Source: an uncultured Eubacterium sp. (lineage in GTDB: Bacteria; Bacillota; Clostridia; Oscillospirales; Acutalibacteraceae). From it: a stretch of 64,000 nucleotides of DNA. The translations under genes and the position numbers were made by a program. The stretch lies in the NCBI GenBank assembly GCA_905233545.1, contig CAJOEV010000004.1, positions 1-64,000 of the forward strand, read 5' to 3'. A model generated the notes under the pieces. That model worked only from the letters and a program-made list of their open reading frames with translations. It was not told the origin of the DNA and searched no databases. This document shows positions 14,826 through 23,382 of this stretch, piece by piece (position 1 is the first letter of the stretch; each line of letters starts with the position of its first letter).

Positions 14826-14939
14826 CTAAAATTTAGAATTAAGAGTTAAGAATTAAGAATTTTGGTTACTCGCTGCGCTCGGACAGTTAATTAATAATCG
14901 GGTGCGGGTGACCCGCCCAAAATTCTTCATTCTTCATTT
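14826..14939. repeat. Palindromic GAATTAAGAGTT-type intergenic repeat, typA-glnS gap
   Basis: A run of TTAGAATTAAGAGTTAAGAAT words ending AAGAATTTTGG, a central part with CGGGTGCGGGTGACCCG, then CCAAAATTCTTCATTCTTC. The AATTTTGG/CCAAAATT arms and the two short-word runs form a long hairpin. Related to 12876-12980. Confidence 0.65.
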
Positions 14940-16628
14940 TTAATTGTTAATTTTCTTATTAAAGCTGTCTCTCAGTGCAACCGTTCTGTTGAAAACAAGT
15001 TTCTCATCTGTTGAATCAATATCGGTGCAGAAATAGCCGATTCTCATAAATTGATACTTATCGCCCGGCTTAGTGGCGCCGAGAGCTTTTTCAACATACG
15101 CTTTTTTCGTTATGAGTGAATCGGGATTGAGGTTGTCCTCAAACGAGCTTACACCCTCTTCATCGCTCGGGTTTTCAACATTGAAAAGTCTGTCGTAAAG
15201 GCGAACTTCCGCCTCAGCGCAATCTTTTGCATTAACCCAGTGGATTGTTCCCTTAACCTTTCTTCCGTCGGGTGCGTCTCCGCCGAAGGTTTCGGGGTCA
15301 TATGTGCAGTGAACGGCAATAACCTCACCGTTTTCATCAAGGTCATAGCCCGTGCAGGTTACGAAGTATGCCTTATACAGTCTTACCTCGTTGCCCGGAT
15401 AGAGCCTTCTGTATTTCTTAATTGGCTCAATCATAAAGTCGTCGCGCTCGATATAGAGTTCCTTTGAAAACGGAACAGTGCGCTTGCCGTATTCCTCGTG
15501 GTCGGGATGGTATTCAACCTCGAGTTCCTCGGTTTTATCATCGGGATAGTTATCAATTATGAGCTTAATCGGGTCAACAACCGCCATTGCTCTCGGTGAA
15601 TTCTGATTGAGATTATCGCGAACACAGCTTTCAAGCATTGCAAAATCGATAACAGAATATGCCTTTGAAACGCCGATTTTCTCACAGAATTCGCGGATTG
15701 CCTCAGCGGGATATCCCCTTCTTCTCATACCTGAAAGAGTTGCCATTCTCGGGTCGTTCCAGCCGTCAACAATGCCGTCCTGAACGAGCTTAAGGCACTT
15801 TCTTTTTGATGTGAGGGTATAGTTGAGATTCATTCTCGCAAACTCAATCTGACGGGGCTTTTCGCCCTCGATGAGTTCATCAACAAACCAGTTATAAAGC
15901 GGTCTGTGGTTTTCAAATTCAAGAGAACAAAGCGAATGAGTAACCTTTTCGCAGGCATCCGAAAGCGGATGAGCGAAATCGTACATCGGATAAACGCACC
16001 ATTTATCGCCCGTTCTGTGGTGGGTGGCATACATAATTCTGTAGATAATCGGGTCGCGCATATTAAGATTGGGCGACGCCATATCTATCTTTGCCCTGAG
16101 CACCTTGCTTCCTGCTTCAAACTCACCGTTGGTCATTCTTTCAAAAAGGTCGAGATTTTCCTCAATGCTTCTGTCCCTGTAGGGTGAATTCTTGCCCGGC
16201 TCGGTTAAAGTTCCTCTGTATTCCCTCTGTTCCTCGGGAGTTAAATCGCAAACAAATGCCTTGCCCTTTTTGATGAGCTTGATTGCACATTCATAAAGGA
16301 AATCAAAGTAATCGGATGCGTAGTAAACATTGTCGTAGTCGAAGCCCAGCCACTTGATATCCTCTTCAATAGCTTCAACATATTCGGTGTCTTCCTTTGT
16401 GGGATTGGTGTCGTCAAGGCGGAGATTGCATATTCCGTTATACTTGTTTTTAACTCCGAAATTAATGCAGATTGCCTTTGCGTGACCAATGTGAAGATAT
16501 CCGTTTGGTTCGGGAGGAAAACGGGTCTGAATTCTTGAATATACGCCGTTTGCCAAATCCTCGTCTATAAATTCGTGTATGAAATTTGAGGAAACAGCTT
16601 CTTCGTTTTTAATTTCTTCTGTTGCCAT
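14940..16628 (-). CDS. glnS: Glutaminyl-tRNA synthetase
   Basis: Charges tRNA-Gln with glutamine. 562 residues, class I. The HIGH motif is [15 protein letters not shown] near residue 42, and the KMSKS-like loop is TSKRKCLKL near 270, preceded by MNLNYTLT. The beta-barrel anticodon-binding domain occupies the C-terminal half. GlnRS versus GluRS is assigned from the [12 protein letters not shown] and TSKRK signatures. ATG overlaps the gltX stop (TAATG), with GGAGGTG upstream, so the two synthetases are translationally coupled. Confidence 0.96.
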   Translation of the reverse strand: MATEEIKNEEAVSSNFIHEFIDEDLANGVYSRIQTRFPPEPNGYLHIGHAKAICINFGVKNKYNGICNLRLDDTNPTKEDTEYVEAIEEDIKWLGFDYDNVYYASDYFDFLYECAIKLIKKGKAFVCDLTPEEQREYRGTLTEPGKNSPYRDRSIEENLDLFERMTNGEFEAGSKVLRAKIDMASPNLNMRDPIIYRIMYATHHRTGDKWCVYPMYDFAHPLSDACEKVTHSLCSLEFENHRPLYNWFVDELIEGEKPRQIEFARMNLNYTLTSKRKCLKLVQDGIVDGWNDPRMATLSGMRRRGYPAEAIREFCEKIGVSKAYSVIDFAMLESCVRDNLNQNSPRAMAVVDPIKLIIDNYPDDKTEELEVEYHPDHEEYGKRTVPFSKELYIERDDFMIEPIKKYRRLYPGNEVRLYKAYFVTCTGYDLDENGEVIAVHCTYDPETFGGDAPDGRKVKGTIHWVNAKDCAEAEVRLYDRLFNVENPSDEEGVSSFEDNLNPDSLITKKAYVEKALGATKPGDKYQFMRIGYFCTDIDSTDEKLVFNRTVALRDSFNKKINN

Positions 16629-18289
16629 TATTTCACCTCCTCATAGTGTTTTATTGCCATATCAATTCTCTTTTGAACAATTTCCTCGCCCAGAAGAGCC
16701 GTTATTGAAAACAAATCAGGTGTGTTAACCCTGCCTGTAAGTGCAACGCGGATAATTGTTGAAACATCGCCGACATGACCTCTGAACGCTTCGGGATCCG
16801 CCTTGTATTCCTTGACATTCGGTGTGCAGCCGACCTCGGCGCATAAATCCTTGATTCTTGAAAACCAGGTGTCTTTATCATCCGAAAGATTAACAACATC
16901 CTTGTATTTTTTAAGAACATCAACTGCAAGAGCAGCATTCGCATTGCCCGAAAGTTCAAAGCAGGGCTCAAAGGTTTCATCAAACATATAGCTGATATAG
17001 TCCTTGATGTCGCTCCACTTTGCGATATCCTTTCTCGGCTTTTTGTTTTCTCTGTCGATATTCAGGATTGCTTTTGTCCTTTCGGTATCCTTTTCGTAAA
17101 GAGAAGCAAGCTCATTATCGTATTCCTTTGCCCATTCATATGATAAATCAAAAACCTTTTGAGCATTCATTTTTGAAACAACATTTTTGGATACGTCGCT
17201 GAGCTTTGCAATGTCGAAAAGTGCGCCCGAAACGCTCATTTTCTTAACATTGAACGGGAATTTTGAAAGCGCCTCATCCTTGTTCATTCTGCGCCAGTCC
17301 TCAAAATTCGAGTTGGCAAGAGTCATCATATATTCATTAACGCTTTCGCTCGGATAGCCCTGCTCGATATAGTATGTTACCGCAGCTTCGGGGTCCTTTC
17401 TCTTTGAAAGCTTTCTCTTTCCGCCGTTTTCCTCCTTCATAATCGGAGCAACGTGAACATATTTCGGAGCTCTGAAACCGAGCACCTTAAACAGCTGAAG
17501 ATGAATCGGTGCACTTGAAATCCATTCGTCACCGCGGACAACATGGGTTGTTCTCATAAGATGGTCGTCGATTGCGTGAGCAAAATGATATGTCGGGATA
17601 CCGTCGGACTTAAGAAGAACGATATCCTGAACATTTTCGGGCATTTCAATCTTGCCCTTAATCATATCGTCGAAATAGCATTTTCCGTCGAGAGTGCCCG
17701 GGGATTTAAGGCGAAGAGTCCAGGAATCTCCGTTATCAATTCGCTCTTTGATTTTGTCAAACGACATTTCTCTGCATTTTGCATATTGACCCCAGATTCC
17801 CTTTATGCTTTCGTTTTCCTGGGAAGCTCTGCATTCTTCAAGCTCCTCGGGAGTCATAAAGCAGGGATATGCAAGTCCCTGTTCAACAAGGGATTTTGCA
17901 AAAGTCTGATAGATTTCTTTTCTGTCGCTCTGGTAATAGGGACCGTAGCTGCCCTTTTCCTCTCTGTCGCCGATAACGCCCTCGTCGGGAACAATTCCGT
18001 AAACCGAAAGTCCCTTGAGCATAACCTCGATTGCGCCTTCAACGCTTCTCTTCTGGTCGGTATCTTCAACGCGGACATAAAAAACTCCGTTTGAGCTTTT
18101 TGCAAGAGAATATGAAACAAAGCATGTGAAAAGATTGCCGAAATGAAGGAATCCTGTCGGACTCGGTGAAAAACGGCAGACCTTTGCGCCCTCTTTCAAA
18201 TCTCTCTTTGGAAAAAGCTCCTCATAGTATTCGGGAGTTTTATCGATATTATCAAATAAAAGCTGTGCAAGTTTTTTGTTCTCTTCCAT
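16628..18289 (-). CDS. gltX: Glutamyl-tRNA synthetase
   Basis: 553 residues, class I. HIGH-equivalent motif [13 protein letters not shown] (about 41-53), VEDTDQ substrate segment, and KRKLSKRKD (near 290) as KMSKS. At 553 it is longer than the usual bacterial GluRS (about 470-490), with a larger helical C-terminal region. It is first in a gltX-glnS operon whose genes overlap by 1 nt. Having GlnRS beside GluRS suggests that Gln-tRNA is made directly here rather than only by GatCAB. Confidence 0.93.
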   Translation of the reverse strand: MEENKKLAQLLFDNIDKTPEYYEELFPKRDLKEGAKVCRFSPSPTGFLHFGNLFTCFVSYSLAKSSNGVFYVRVEDTDQKRSVEGAIEVMLKGLSVYGIVPDEGVIGDREEKGSYGPYYQSDRKEIYQTFAKSLVEQGLAYPCFMTPEELEECRASQENESIKGIWGQYAKCREMSFDKIKERIDNGDSWTLRLKSPGTLDGKCYFDDMIKGKIEMPENVQDIVLLKSDGIPTYHFAHAIDDHLMRTTHVVRGDEWISSAPIHLQLFKVLGFRAPKYVHVAPIMKEENGGKRKLSKRKDPEAAVTYYIEQGYPSESVNEYMMTLANSNFEDWRRMNKDEALSKFPFNVKKMSVSGALFDIAKLSDVSKNVVSKMNAQKVFDLSYEWAKEYDNELASLYEKDTERTKAILNIDRENKKPRKDIAKWSDIKDYISYMFDETFEPCFELSGNANAALAVDVLKKYKDVVNLSDDKDTWFSRIKDLCAEVGCTPNVKEYKADPEAFRGHVGDVSTIIRVALTGRVNTPDLFSITALLGEEIVQKRIDMAIKHYEEVK

Positions 18290-18394
18290 ATTTTTGCTTC
18301 CTTTTACTATTACTTAATAGTATAACTTTAAAAATTGATATAATATTATTACATAAAATCTTCCGATATTCAATAGTAAAGTTTTATTTTAAAT

Positions 18395-18425
18395 AAAAAA
18401 ACTGCCGTAAATCAATACGGCAGTA
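18395..18425 (-). terminator. Terminator of the Thr/Pro-tail membrane protein gene
   Basis: ACTGCCGTA (18401-18409) and TACGGCAGT (18416-18424) form the stem. On the minus strand TTTTTTT follows. Confidence 0.9.
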
Positions 18426-18432
18426 ATCATTA

Positions 18433-19329
18433 TCAGTTATTTGTGACCGCGGTCTGAGGAATTGTATTGGGCTGAGTATTCGGCTCAGTTGTTGGCTGAG
18501 TACTCGGTACAGTATTCGGAACAGTTGTTGTATACGGGTCATAAGCAGTTGTGTCCGTAGGCGGAACTGTATTTGGAATAGTTGTTGTTTCACCGGGTAC
18601 TGTTGTCGGCTCGGAATCGTTAAGGGATTTTCCGCAGTACATTGAAATAAATGCCTGATAATACGGATTTTCCCAGGTTACATCCTCAGTGCTTACATAC
18701 GACTTAATGCAGGCTTTAACAGTTACAATCTGCGGCTCGGTATTAACATACATAAGAATATCCTTGCAGGTTTCACCTGGAGCAAGGGACTGATTATCTC
18801 CCTGAGCAAGCGCAAAATCATAATTGATTGTTCGAACATATCCGCCCTCGCCCTGTTCATCGGGCTGAACAATCTTAACTGCATTGCCCGAAGCATCGAA
18901 AGCACAGAATGCAACAACAAAGCTTTTTACGGAAACAGTTGAATTATTAAACACCGAAGCGCCCATTGCATCATGAATAAGCTGAGGTGATGAGCTCTGG
19001 TAATAATAATTAATACCGTTAACATACATCATCTGCTGATTCAAAATTGCATCAAGCTCATCTCTTGAATACTCGGTTGTATCTTCGTTTACAGCGGATG
19101 CACTGCTTGTTGTCTGTTCCTTTCCGCCGTTTCGTACTCTTGCAATAATAAGTCCGCCCGCAACGCAGGAGGCGCAGACTATTGCAGCAATAAGACAGAT
19201 AATAATAATTTTCCTTGTTCTGTCATCAAAGGTTATTTTTTTCTTTTTTTCGCTGCTTTCGTTTTCGATATCATTACCGATATCACTTTGATTATCTTTT
19301 TCTTTTTTTAATTTCCAATTAAATCCCAT
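18433..19329 (-). CDS. Membrane-anchored extracytoplasmic protein with Thr/Pro-rich tail
   Basis: 298 residues from ATG 19329 (MGFNWKLKKEKDNQ), with CAGGTG upstream. The longer in-frame start at 19437 would run into the tRNA-Pro promoter. A basic cytosolic stretch is followed by one transmembrane helix (about 38-63) and a beta-rich domain containing NGINYYYQSSS and GGYVRTINYDFAL. The end is a linker rich in Thr, Pro, Asn and Gln with repeats of NTVPPT and PTTEPNTQPN type. It resembles small secreted domains of unknown function in Clostridia; the family name is uncertain. Confidence 0.7.
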   Translation of the reverse strand: MGFNWKLKKEKDNQSDIGNDIENESSEKKKKITFDDRTRKIIIICLIAAIVCASCVAGGLIIARVRNGGKEQTTSSASAVNEDTTEYSRDELDAILNQQMMYVNGINYYYQSSSPQLIHDAMGASVFNNSTVSVKSFVVAFCAFDASGNAVKIVQPDEQGEGGYVRTINYDFALAQGDNQSLAPGETCKDILMYVNTEPQIVTVKACIKSYVSTEDVTWENPYYQAFISMYCGKSLNDSEPTTVPGETTTIPNTVPPTDTTAYDPYTTTVPNTVPSTQPTTEPNTQPNTIPQTAVTNN

Positions 19330-19398
19330 AAAATCACCTGAAAACAGTTTAATCCAAATGCTATTCCAAGTCAACAAAAAAATAAAAAAAATTAACCC

Positions 19399-19427
19399 TT
19401 GACCGAGAAGAACTTTTGTGTAATAAT
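19399..19427 (+). promoter_or_regulatory. Promoter of tRNA-Pro
   Basis: TTGACC (19399-19404), 17-bp spacer, AATAAT (19422-19427), 11 bp before the tRNA. Confidence 0.75.
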
Positions 19428-19438
19428 AGTAGGGCATT

Positions 19439-19512
19439 CGAGGTGTGGCTCAGTTTGGTAGAGCACTACGTTCGGGACGTAGGGGCCGCAGGTTCAAATC
19501 CTGTCACCTCGA
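19439..19512 (+). tRNA. tRNA-Pro (CGG)
   Basis: 74 nt. Acceptor CGAGGTG/CACCTCG with discriminator A, D arm GGCTCAGTTTGGTAGAGC, anticodon stem CTACG/CGTAG around TTCGGGA (anticodon CGG), T arm GCAGG-TTCAAAT-CCTGT. CC but not the full CCA is encoded. Its 3' end is copied twice downstream. Confidence 0.96.
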
Positions 19513-19890
19513 CCGAGGTGACAATTGAACCTGCGGCAGGATTCGGAGAATTCGGCGCTTTACCGCCGAAGCTCGACAGAGAAACAGTCCGGGGGACTGT
19601 TTCGAAGAATCCTAGTTTCCTTTGGTCGTTGCCTTACCAAGTTAGCAGTTGATGGGAACTATTACAGCAGGATTTGAAACGAGCTTCTATTTTTGCTGTG
19701 CAGCTCGCTGCTGAGCAAAAATAGGAAGAAGCCCCAGTGGGGCTTATGTCCGCGAGAAGAAAATCCTGTCACCTCGACTGAAAACGCTGAAGCGTTTTCA
19801 AAAATTCTATCAATGCTTTTTTTATTAATTCATAATTCGGTTCATTTTCAAATGTAACTTTCATTTGCTTCACCTATCAGATAAACTAAA
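19513..19890. other. Gene-free stretch with tRNA-Pro 3'-end copies and hairpins
   Basis: No convincing ORF. It contains a degenerate inverted copy of the tRNA 3' region (19515-19540), module A closed by AGGATTC/GAATCCT (19538-19613) with a GAAACAGTCC/GGACTGTTTC hairpin, module E2 (19668-19768), an 18-bp direct copy of the tRNA 3' end (19761-19778), and an AAAACGCT/AGCGTTTT hairpin (19781-19800). Confidence 0.6.
19668..19778 (+). repeat. tRNA-3'-end-associated foldable module E2
   Basis: CAGGATTT (19668-19675) pairs with AAATCCTG (19761-19768), an 8-bp stem that reproduces the tRNA-Pro T arm. The rest of the acceptor strand (to 19778) follows, giving an 18-bp direct repeat of 19496-19513. Inside lie CTATTTTTGCT/AGCAAAAATAG arms around GTGCAGCTCGCTGCTG (19699-19714) and an AAGCCCC/GGGGCTT hairpin. 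The core matches module E1 next to tRNA-Asn exactly over 16 nt, and GAAACGA is also shared. Confidence 0.6.
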
Positions 19891-20805
19891 CTATCTTGAC
19901 TGTTCAAAGAGATTTGAATGCTCTTTGAAAAAATCATAATAAATTCTTGTATTTTCAAGTTCCCACCAGTTTTGTATTTCAACTGGCGTTTTGTCAAGAT
20001 TATATATTCTTGCATTCTCAAGGGCAAGGATAAACGGCGAGTGCGTTGCGATAATAAACTGACAACCGCAATAATGCGACAGTTTTTCAAGCATTTTCAC
20101 AAGCTCAAGTTGCATTTTCGGTGACATACTGTTTTCAGGCTCATCAAGACAGTATAGCGTATCGAATTTTAATTTTTCTTCAAAGTAGTTTAATGCTGTT
20201 TCGCCATTGCTGTTTAGCTTAACTTCATCGCCTGCCGTTTGTCTAATGAACTGTCTTCTGGATACAGACTTTCGTCTTGATAATATTTGCATTCGGTAAT
20301 CTTCATAATCGTCAAGCCCATTGAACTTTACGGTGCTGCCGTATTTGATTTCAGCATATCCGCCGCGTTTTGCAATGTCTTTTTGCTCGCTGATTTCATC
20401 ATTGTTAGCACGAACCGTCAGCATATAATCAAAGATGTCGTCGCTTGTAATTATTCGGCTACCGTCAGGAATTCTGTGCCTGTCGCCTTCATCATCGAAT
20501 CCAAGTTCAAAATTACATTTGTCAACGAATAAATCAAACATTTCACTTGAATTAAACGGAGACACTTTTTTAAGATTCAGCTTCTCGGCAATAATATTCA
20601 GCAGTGTGCTTTTTCCTGAACCGTTGCCTCCATAAAATATGGTAATCTTTTTAAAAAAGATATCATAGAAATCCTTTGATGAAAACATTGTGCAGGGATA
20701 CGGATTATCAATATATCCGTATTTTCTACCATTGTACCATTTCCGTTCTTCAAGTATTATGTCTTCTTCATCTTCATTAGGTAAAGAAAATCGTTCAAGA
20801 AACAT
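19891..20805 (-). CDS. Stand-alone AAA/ABC-type ATPase (AAA_21/OLD-like)
   Basis: 304 residues. The P-loop is GGNGSGKSTL near residue 58. The Walker B is LYCLDEPENSMSP near 225, with the signature-like helix, and FIIATHSPFILAL supplies the switch His. Such predicted ATPases occur alone or with nucleases in defence islands; no nuclease partner is present here. GAGGTGAAC precedes the ATG. The gene sits between copies of the tRNA-Pro 3' end, so it is the likely cargo of a small tRNA-targeted island. ATPase function is certain by motif; the biological role is inferred. Confidence 0.8.
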   Translation of the reverse strand: MFLERFSLPNEDEEDIILEERKWYNGRKYGYIDNPYPCTMFSSKDFYDIFFKKITIFYGGNGSGKSTLLNIIAEKLNLKKVSPFNSSEMFDLFVDKCNFELGFDDEGDRHRIPDGSRIITSDDIFDYMLTVRANNDEISEQKDIAKRGGYAEIKYGSTVKFNGLDDYEDYRMQILSRRKSVSRRQFIRQTAGDEVKLNSNGETALNYFEEKLKFDTLYCLDEPENSMSPKMQLELVKMLEKLSHYCGCQFIIATHSPFILALENARIYNLDKTPVEIQNWWELENTRIYYDFFKEHSNLFEQSR

Positions 20806-21209
20806 AACTGTTCACCTCAACCAACATACTTCTATCCGAACCACTAGATAAAAGCCGTTTTATCACTTTAATATTCTTTCTGCCTATGATTGTATCATTG
20901 AAACACCTATTAATCAATTAATTTAAGCTCATTGAACAGTCCAGGTACAGATAATAGTACACTGCTTCCCCACTTTCCCCGATTTTTTCTGAGATAGTCC
21001 GAATCTTTGTGAAATATATTTGTGCGCATTCAGCAGATACTCACGACCTCTCCCACAATAAATTTTAGGAGCTTTTTGCCTTGATAAAAAAGGCTTTTCG
21101 TCAATTTCTGGTGAAGATACATTTTCTTCATCAAAAAGCGGTAACGAAAAGCCTATGGCAGAAGTATTGATAATACTGAGATTAAGTTTCCTATGTGGGT
21201 TTAATAAGT
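20806..21209. other. Gene-poor right part of the tRNA-Pro island
   Basis: AT-rich sequence upstream of the ATPase gene. A minus-strand ORF of 99 codons (20929-21228) exists, but its start lies inside the tRNA-like repeat and it has no recognised domain, so it is not called. Nothing else is seen. Confidence 0.4.
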
Positions 21210-21226
21210 CGCAGTTCACCTCGACC
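21210..21226 (+). repeat. Third, damaged tRNA-Pro 3'-end copy (candidate att site)
   Basis: CGCAG-TTCACCTCGACC matches the end of tRNA-Pro with the T-loop region deleted. The acceptor strand TCACCTCGACC (21216-21226) is exact. A good terminator follows at once, as expected if this was the original end of the tRNA gene before an insertion separated it from the body at 19439. Confidence 0.6.
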
Positions 21227-21229
21227 AAA

Positions 21230-21258
21230 AAGACGGGTTTTCCAACCCGTCTTATTTT
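21230..21258 (+). terminator. Terminator, probably the original one of tRNA-Pro
   Basis: AAGACGGGTT (21230-21239) pairs with AACCCGTCTT (21244-21253), then ATTTTT. Confidence 0.8.
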
Positions 21259-21347
21259 TATGTAAATCGCTCTAAATCGGCTTAAACACTAACTAAACCG
21301 ATTTTGCAAAAACCTCAATGGCTGACTTCAGTTGCCTTCAGCGCACT

Positions 21348-21534
21348 TCAGTTTGCCTGAACGTCAACCGCTTGCCAATCATAACCACTGGTAAACCAGT
21401 GGTTTGAGTAGACCCTATAAGGGTCACTTACAAGCATAGCCCCTCTATAGTAACCCCTACACCAAAATGATCTATTACCATATCGATACTTCAAATCTGC
21501 GTGTCGGTCGAAAATCACTTGTATCCTTTTTCAT
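21348..21534 (-). pseudogene. tnpA: IS200/IS605 Y1 transposase remnant
   Basis: From 21512 leftward the frame reads FDRHADLKYRYGNRSFWCRGYY, the conserved C-terminal block of IS200 TnpA (FDRHxNLKYKYGNRxFWCRGYY), then a short unrelated tail to TGA at 21348. A start MKKDTS with GGAGG lies at 21534 but one frame off, and the middle with the HUH motif and catalytic Tyr is missing. So this is an internally deleted, dead copy. The hairpins AACCACTGGT/ACCAGTGGTT and GACCC/GGGTC lie within the tail. Confidence 0.75.
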
Positions 21535-21680
21535 TTTATGCCTCCTTATTATCAGCGCTGCTAAACCGCTTCCATAATATCAAAGGCTTCTTTTTGCCGC
21601 AACCTTCGGCTTGCTTTTAGCTCGCCGGTTTTATCTTTACCAAGGTATTCTATCCCCCCAGTAAAACTGGGGGTTATCAC
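21535..21680 (-). mobile_element. Structured 5' end of the IS200-like remnant
   Basis: Shares GGCTTGCTTTTAGCTCGCC and the CCCCCAGT (21655-21662)/ACTGGGGG (21666-21673) hairpin with positions 1-106. Similarity to the other copy ends after the hairpin, which marks the element border near 21677. Confidence 0.6.
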
Positions 21681-21701
21681 GCTTAAAGCATAACAAAACA
21701 A

Positions 21702-21738
21702 ACAGGCGATTTGCATAAGCAAATTGCCTGTTTTATTT
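21702..21738 (-). terminator. Terminator of the STAS/ATPase-like pair
   Basis: ACAGGCGATTTGC (21702-21714) pairs with GCAAATTGCCTGT (21719-21731). On the minus strand the 3' side reads TTTGTTTTG. Confidence 0.8.
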
Positions 21739-21745
21739 GTTTGTT

Positions 21746-22042
21746 TTATTCTAATGTAAGAATGTCGTCGAAACCCGTTACAGAGAAAATTTCGGTAACT
21801 ATGTCATTAGAGTTGATAACTTTCATTGAACCCTGCACCATCATTTTCTTTTGTGCGCTTAAAAGTACACGAAGTCCTGCTGAAGAGATATAATCAAGAT
21901 TTGCAAAATCAAATATAAGTTCGGTTACACCGTCAATTTCATTTTTTACAACCGCCTCTAATTCAGGAGCTGTAATTGTTTCAAGTCTGCCTTCGACAAC
22001 AAGAGTAAGAGTGCTTCCATTGGATATTTTATTAATAGTCAT
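21746..22042 (-). CDS. STAS-domain anti-sigma factor antagonist (SpoIIAA/RsbV-like)
   Basis: 98 residues, a single STAS domain. LIFDFANLDYISSAGLRVLLSA (about 55-76) carries the conserved Ser of the DxxSSAGL motif that partner kinases phosphorylate. The typical job is to release a sigma factor by binding an RsbW/SpoIIAB-like kinase. It lies 12 nt downstream of a 202-residue protein that may be that kinase-like partner. No sigma gene is present, so the target is elsewhere or the pair acts in another switch. Confidence 0.85.
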   Translation of the reverse strand: MTINKISNGSTLTLVVEGRLETITAPELEAVVKNEIDGVTELIFDFANLDYISSAGLRVLLSAQKKMMVQGSMKVINSNDIVTEIFSVTGFDDILTLE

Positions 22043-22054
22043 AATTTTATCTCC

Positions 22055-22663
22055 TTATACTTTTTTATAAACAATCATTTCAACCGTGCCAGCGGCTATT
22101 CCTATTTCAACCTCATCAGCAATGTTTGCAACAATTGATTTTTCAAGTTCATCCCAATTTTCTTTGTTTTGCTGACTTGCTTTGTATTTGTTAAACGACC
22201 ATACATTTGCATATGCAGCGGAATAGTTTCTTGCAACAGCTGCTGCTCCGGCGGTATCTAAATGAGTTGTATCCCAACCTGAAACATATTCCGATGGAAC
22301 GCTTCCTTCGGTTGGCTCAACAAGTCGGTTGAACAAATCACGAAGCTTTCCCATAACACCTTTTGCTGCAACATTTTCGCCGCTTGTTGATGAAGACAAC
22401 AGATTAAGACGCTTTTCCGTATTCATATCTGTTTCAATCTTTAAATGAAGACGAAAAGTATTATCCTCATCATCAATCCAGAAATCTGCTTCCTGCTCAC
22501 CTGTAAGGGCTTTCATCATACCCATCATTTCCTCTGTTAAAAGAGTAAGATGAATGGAATCCGTTTTTTGCAGTGACTTGTAAGCAGCAACCAATTCGGT
22601 TTGCTTTATTGCTTCGGCAATGCCGCTGCCTGTGTTAGTAACATGAATAACATCAGATTTCAT
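22055..22663 (-). CDS. Probable ATPase-like (RsbW-type) partner of the STAS protein
   Basis: 202 residues, only loosely recognisable. IHLTLLTEEMMGMMKAL (about 37-53) resembles the N-box helix of GHKL ATPases (LLVEEMLTN). FWIDDEDNTFRLHLKIE follows as the sheet segment, and the C-terminus is long and helical. Clear G1/G2 boxes are not visible, so catalysis is doubtful. Its position 12 nt before a STAS gene supports an anti-sigma or partner-switch role. The operon has its own terminator. Confidence 0.55.
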   Translation of the reverse strand: MKSDVIHVTNTGSGIAEAIKQTELVAAYKSLQKTDSIHLTLLTEEMMGMMKALTGEQEADFWIDDEDNTFRLHLKIETDMNTEKRLNLLSSSTSGENVAAKGVMGKLRDLFNRLVEPTEGSVPSEYVSGWDTTHLDTAGAAAVARNYSAAYANVWSFNKYKASQQNKENWDELEKSIVANIADEVEIGIAAGTVEMIVYKKV

Positions 22664-22884
22664 TTACAATTCCTCCAATTATTGATTAATACTTTTTAAG
22701 TATATCATTTTATTTCACCTTTTACAAGTAATAATTATCTAACTGATTAATTTTGTTAAACGGCAGAATATAAAATATGGCTGCTCCCTTATTTCAGATT
22801 CATCCTTCATTCCTGTCTGATAATTGCATTTATATAATATTTATGTTACCATACAGACAAATATCAAAAAGTTGGTGAAGTTTT

Positions 22885-23304
22885 ATGAAAACAAAAAACA
22901 CCTCTTGGAAAGAGCTGTATCAGGCAGCAAAGGATGTTCAGAAAAGCCGTGTAATCTCGCCTTTTATTGAGGCAGGCGGAGTTAGTGCGTCGCTGTTAAC
23001 AGATGGCGGAAATATTTATGTCGGCGTCTGCATTGACAGTGCTTGTTCACTTGGTATGTGCGCTGAAAGAAATGCCATTGCAAATATGATTACAAACGGT
23101 GAAAGCAAAATAAAAAAGCTTGTTGCAATAATGCCAAACGGCAAGCCCGGGCTTCCCTGCGGTGCCTGCCGTGAGCTTATGATGCAGCTTGATGAAAACA
23201 GCAAAAATATTGAAATACTGATCAATTCAGAAAACGAACAAACAGTTAAATTAGAAGAGCTCATACCCGAATGGTGGGGAAAAGAGCGTTTTTGTGCTGA
23301 ATAA
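22885..23304 (+). CDS. Cytidine deaminase-like zinc enzyme
   Basis: 139 residues with both zinc motifs: CAERNAI (Cys-Ala-Glu, about 58-64) and PCGACRE (about 91-97). The length equals bacterial tetrameric Cdd and also the blasticidin-S deaminase subgroup. The SxxSxxGMCAERNA context allows either. It would deaminate cytidine or a related base. A single gene between the STAS pair and larC; a narrower substrate call is not justified. Confidence 0.85.
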   Translation: MKTKNTSWKELYQAAKDVQKSRVISPFIEAGGVSASLLTDGGNIYVGVCIDSACSLGMCAERNAIANMITNGESKIKKLVAIMPNGKPGLPCGACRELMMQLDENSKNIEILINSENEQTVKLEELIPEWWGKERFCAE

Positions 23305-23320
23305 AATAAATGATAATATA

Positions 23321-23349
23321 TTGAATAAAAACTATTTATATGCTATTAT
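23321..23349 (+). promoter_or_regulatory. Promoter of larC-larE
   Basis: TTGAAT (23321-23326), 17-bp spacer, TATTAT (23344-23349), 33 bp before larC. Confidence 0.7.
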
Positions 23350-23382
23350 GATAAAATCTATACATCAGTATAAGGAATTGCT

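Noticed and set aside
16702-18120. Several ORFs opposite gltX
   Set aside because: Shadows of a well-supported synthetase gene.
19416-19652. ORF overlapping tRNA-Pro
   Set aside because: It reads through the tRNA and the adjacent hairpins, and has no domain.
11296-19778. E1/E2 modules as group I introns
   Set aside because: They are far too short, lack P/Q/R/S cores and sit in a duplicate 3' half rather than within the tRNA gene.
20929-21228. 99-codon minus-strand ORF upstream of the AAA ATPase
   Set aside because: Its first codons come from the tRNA-like repeat, it has no clear ribosome-binding site and no family is recognised. A degenerate gene is possible.
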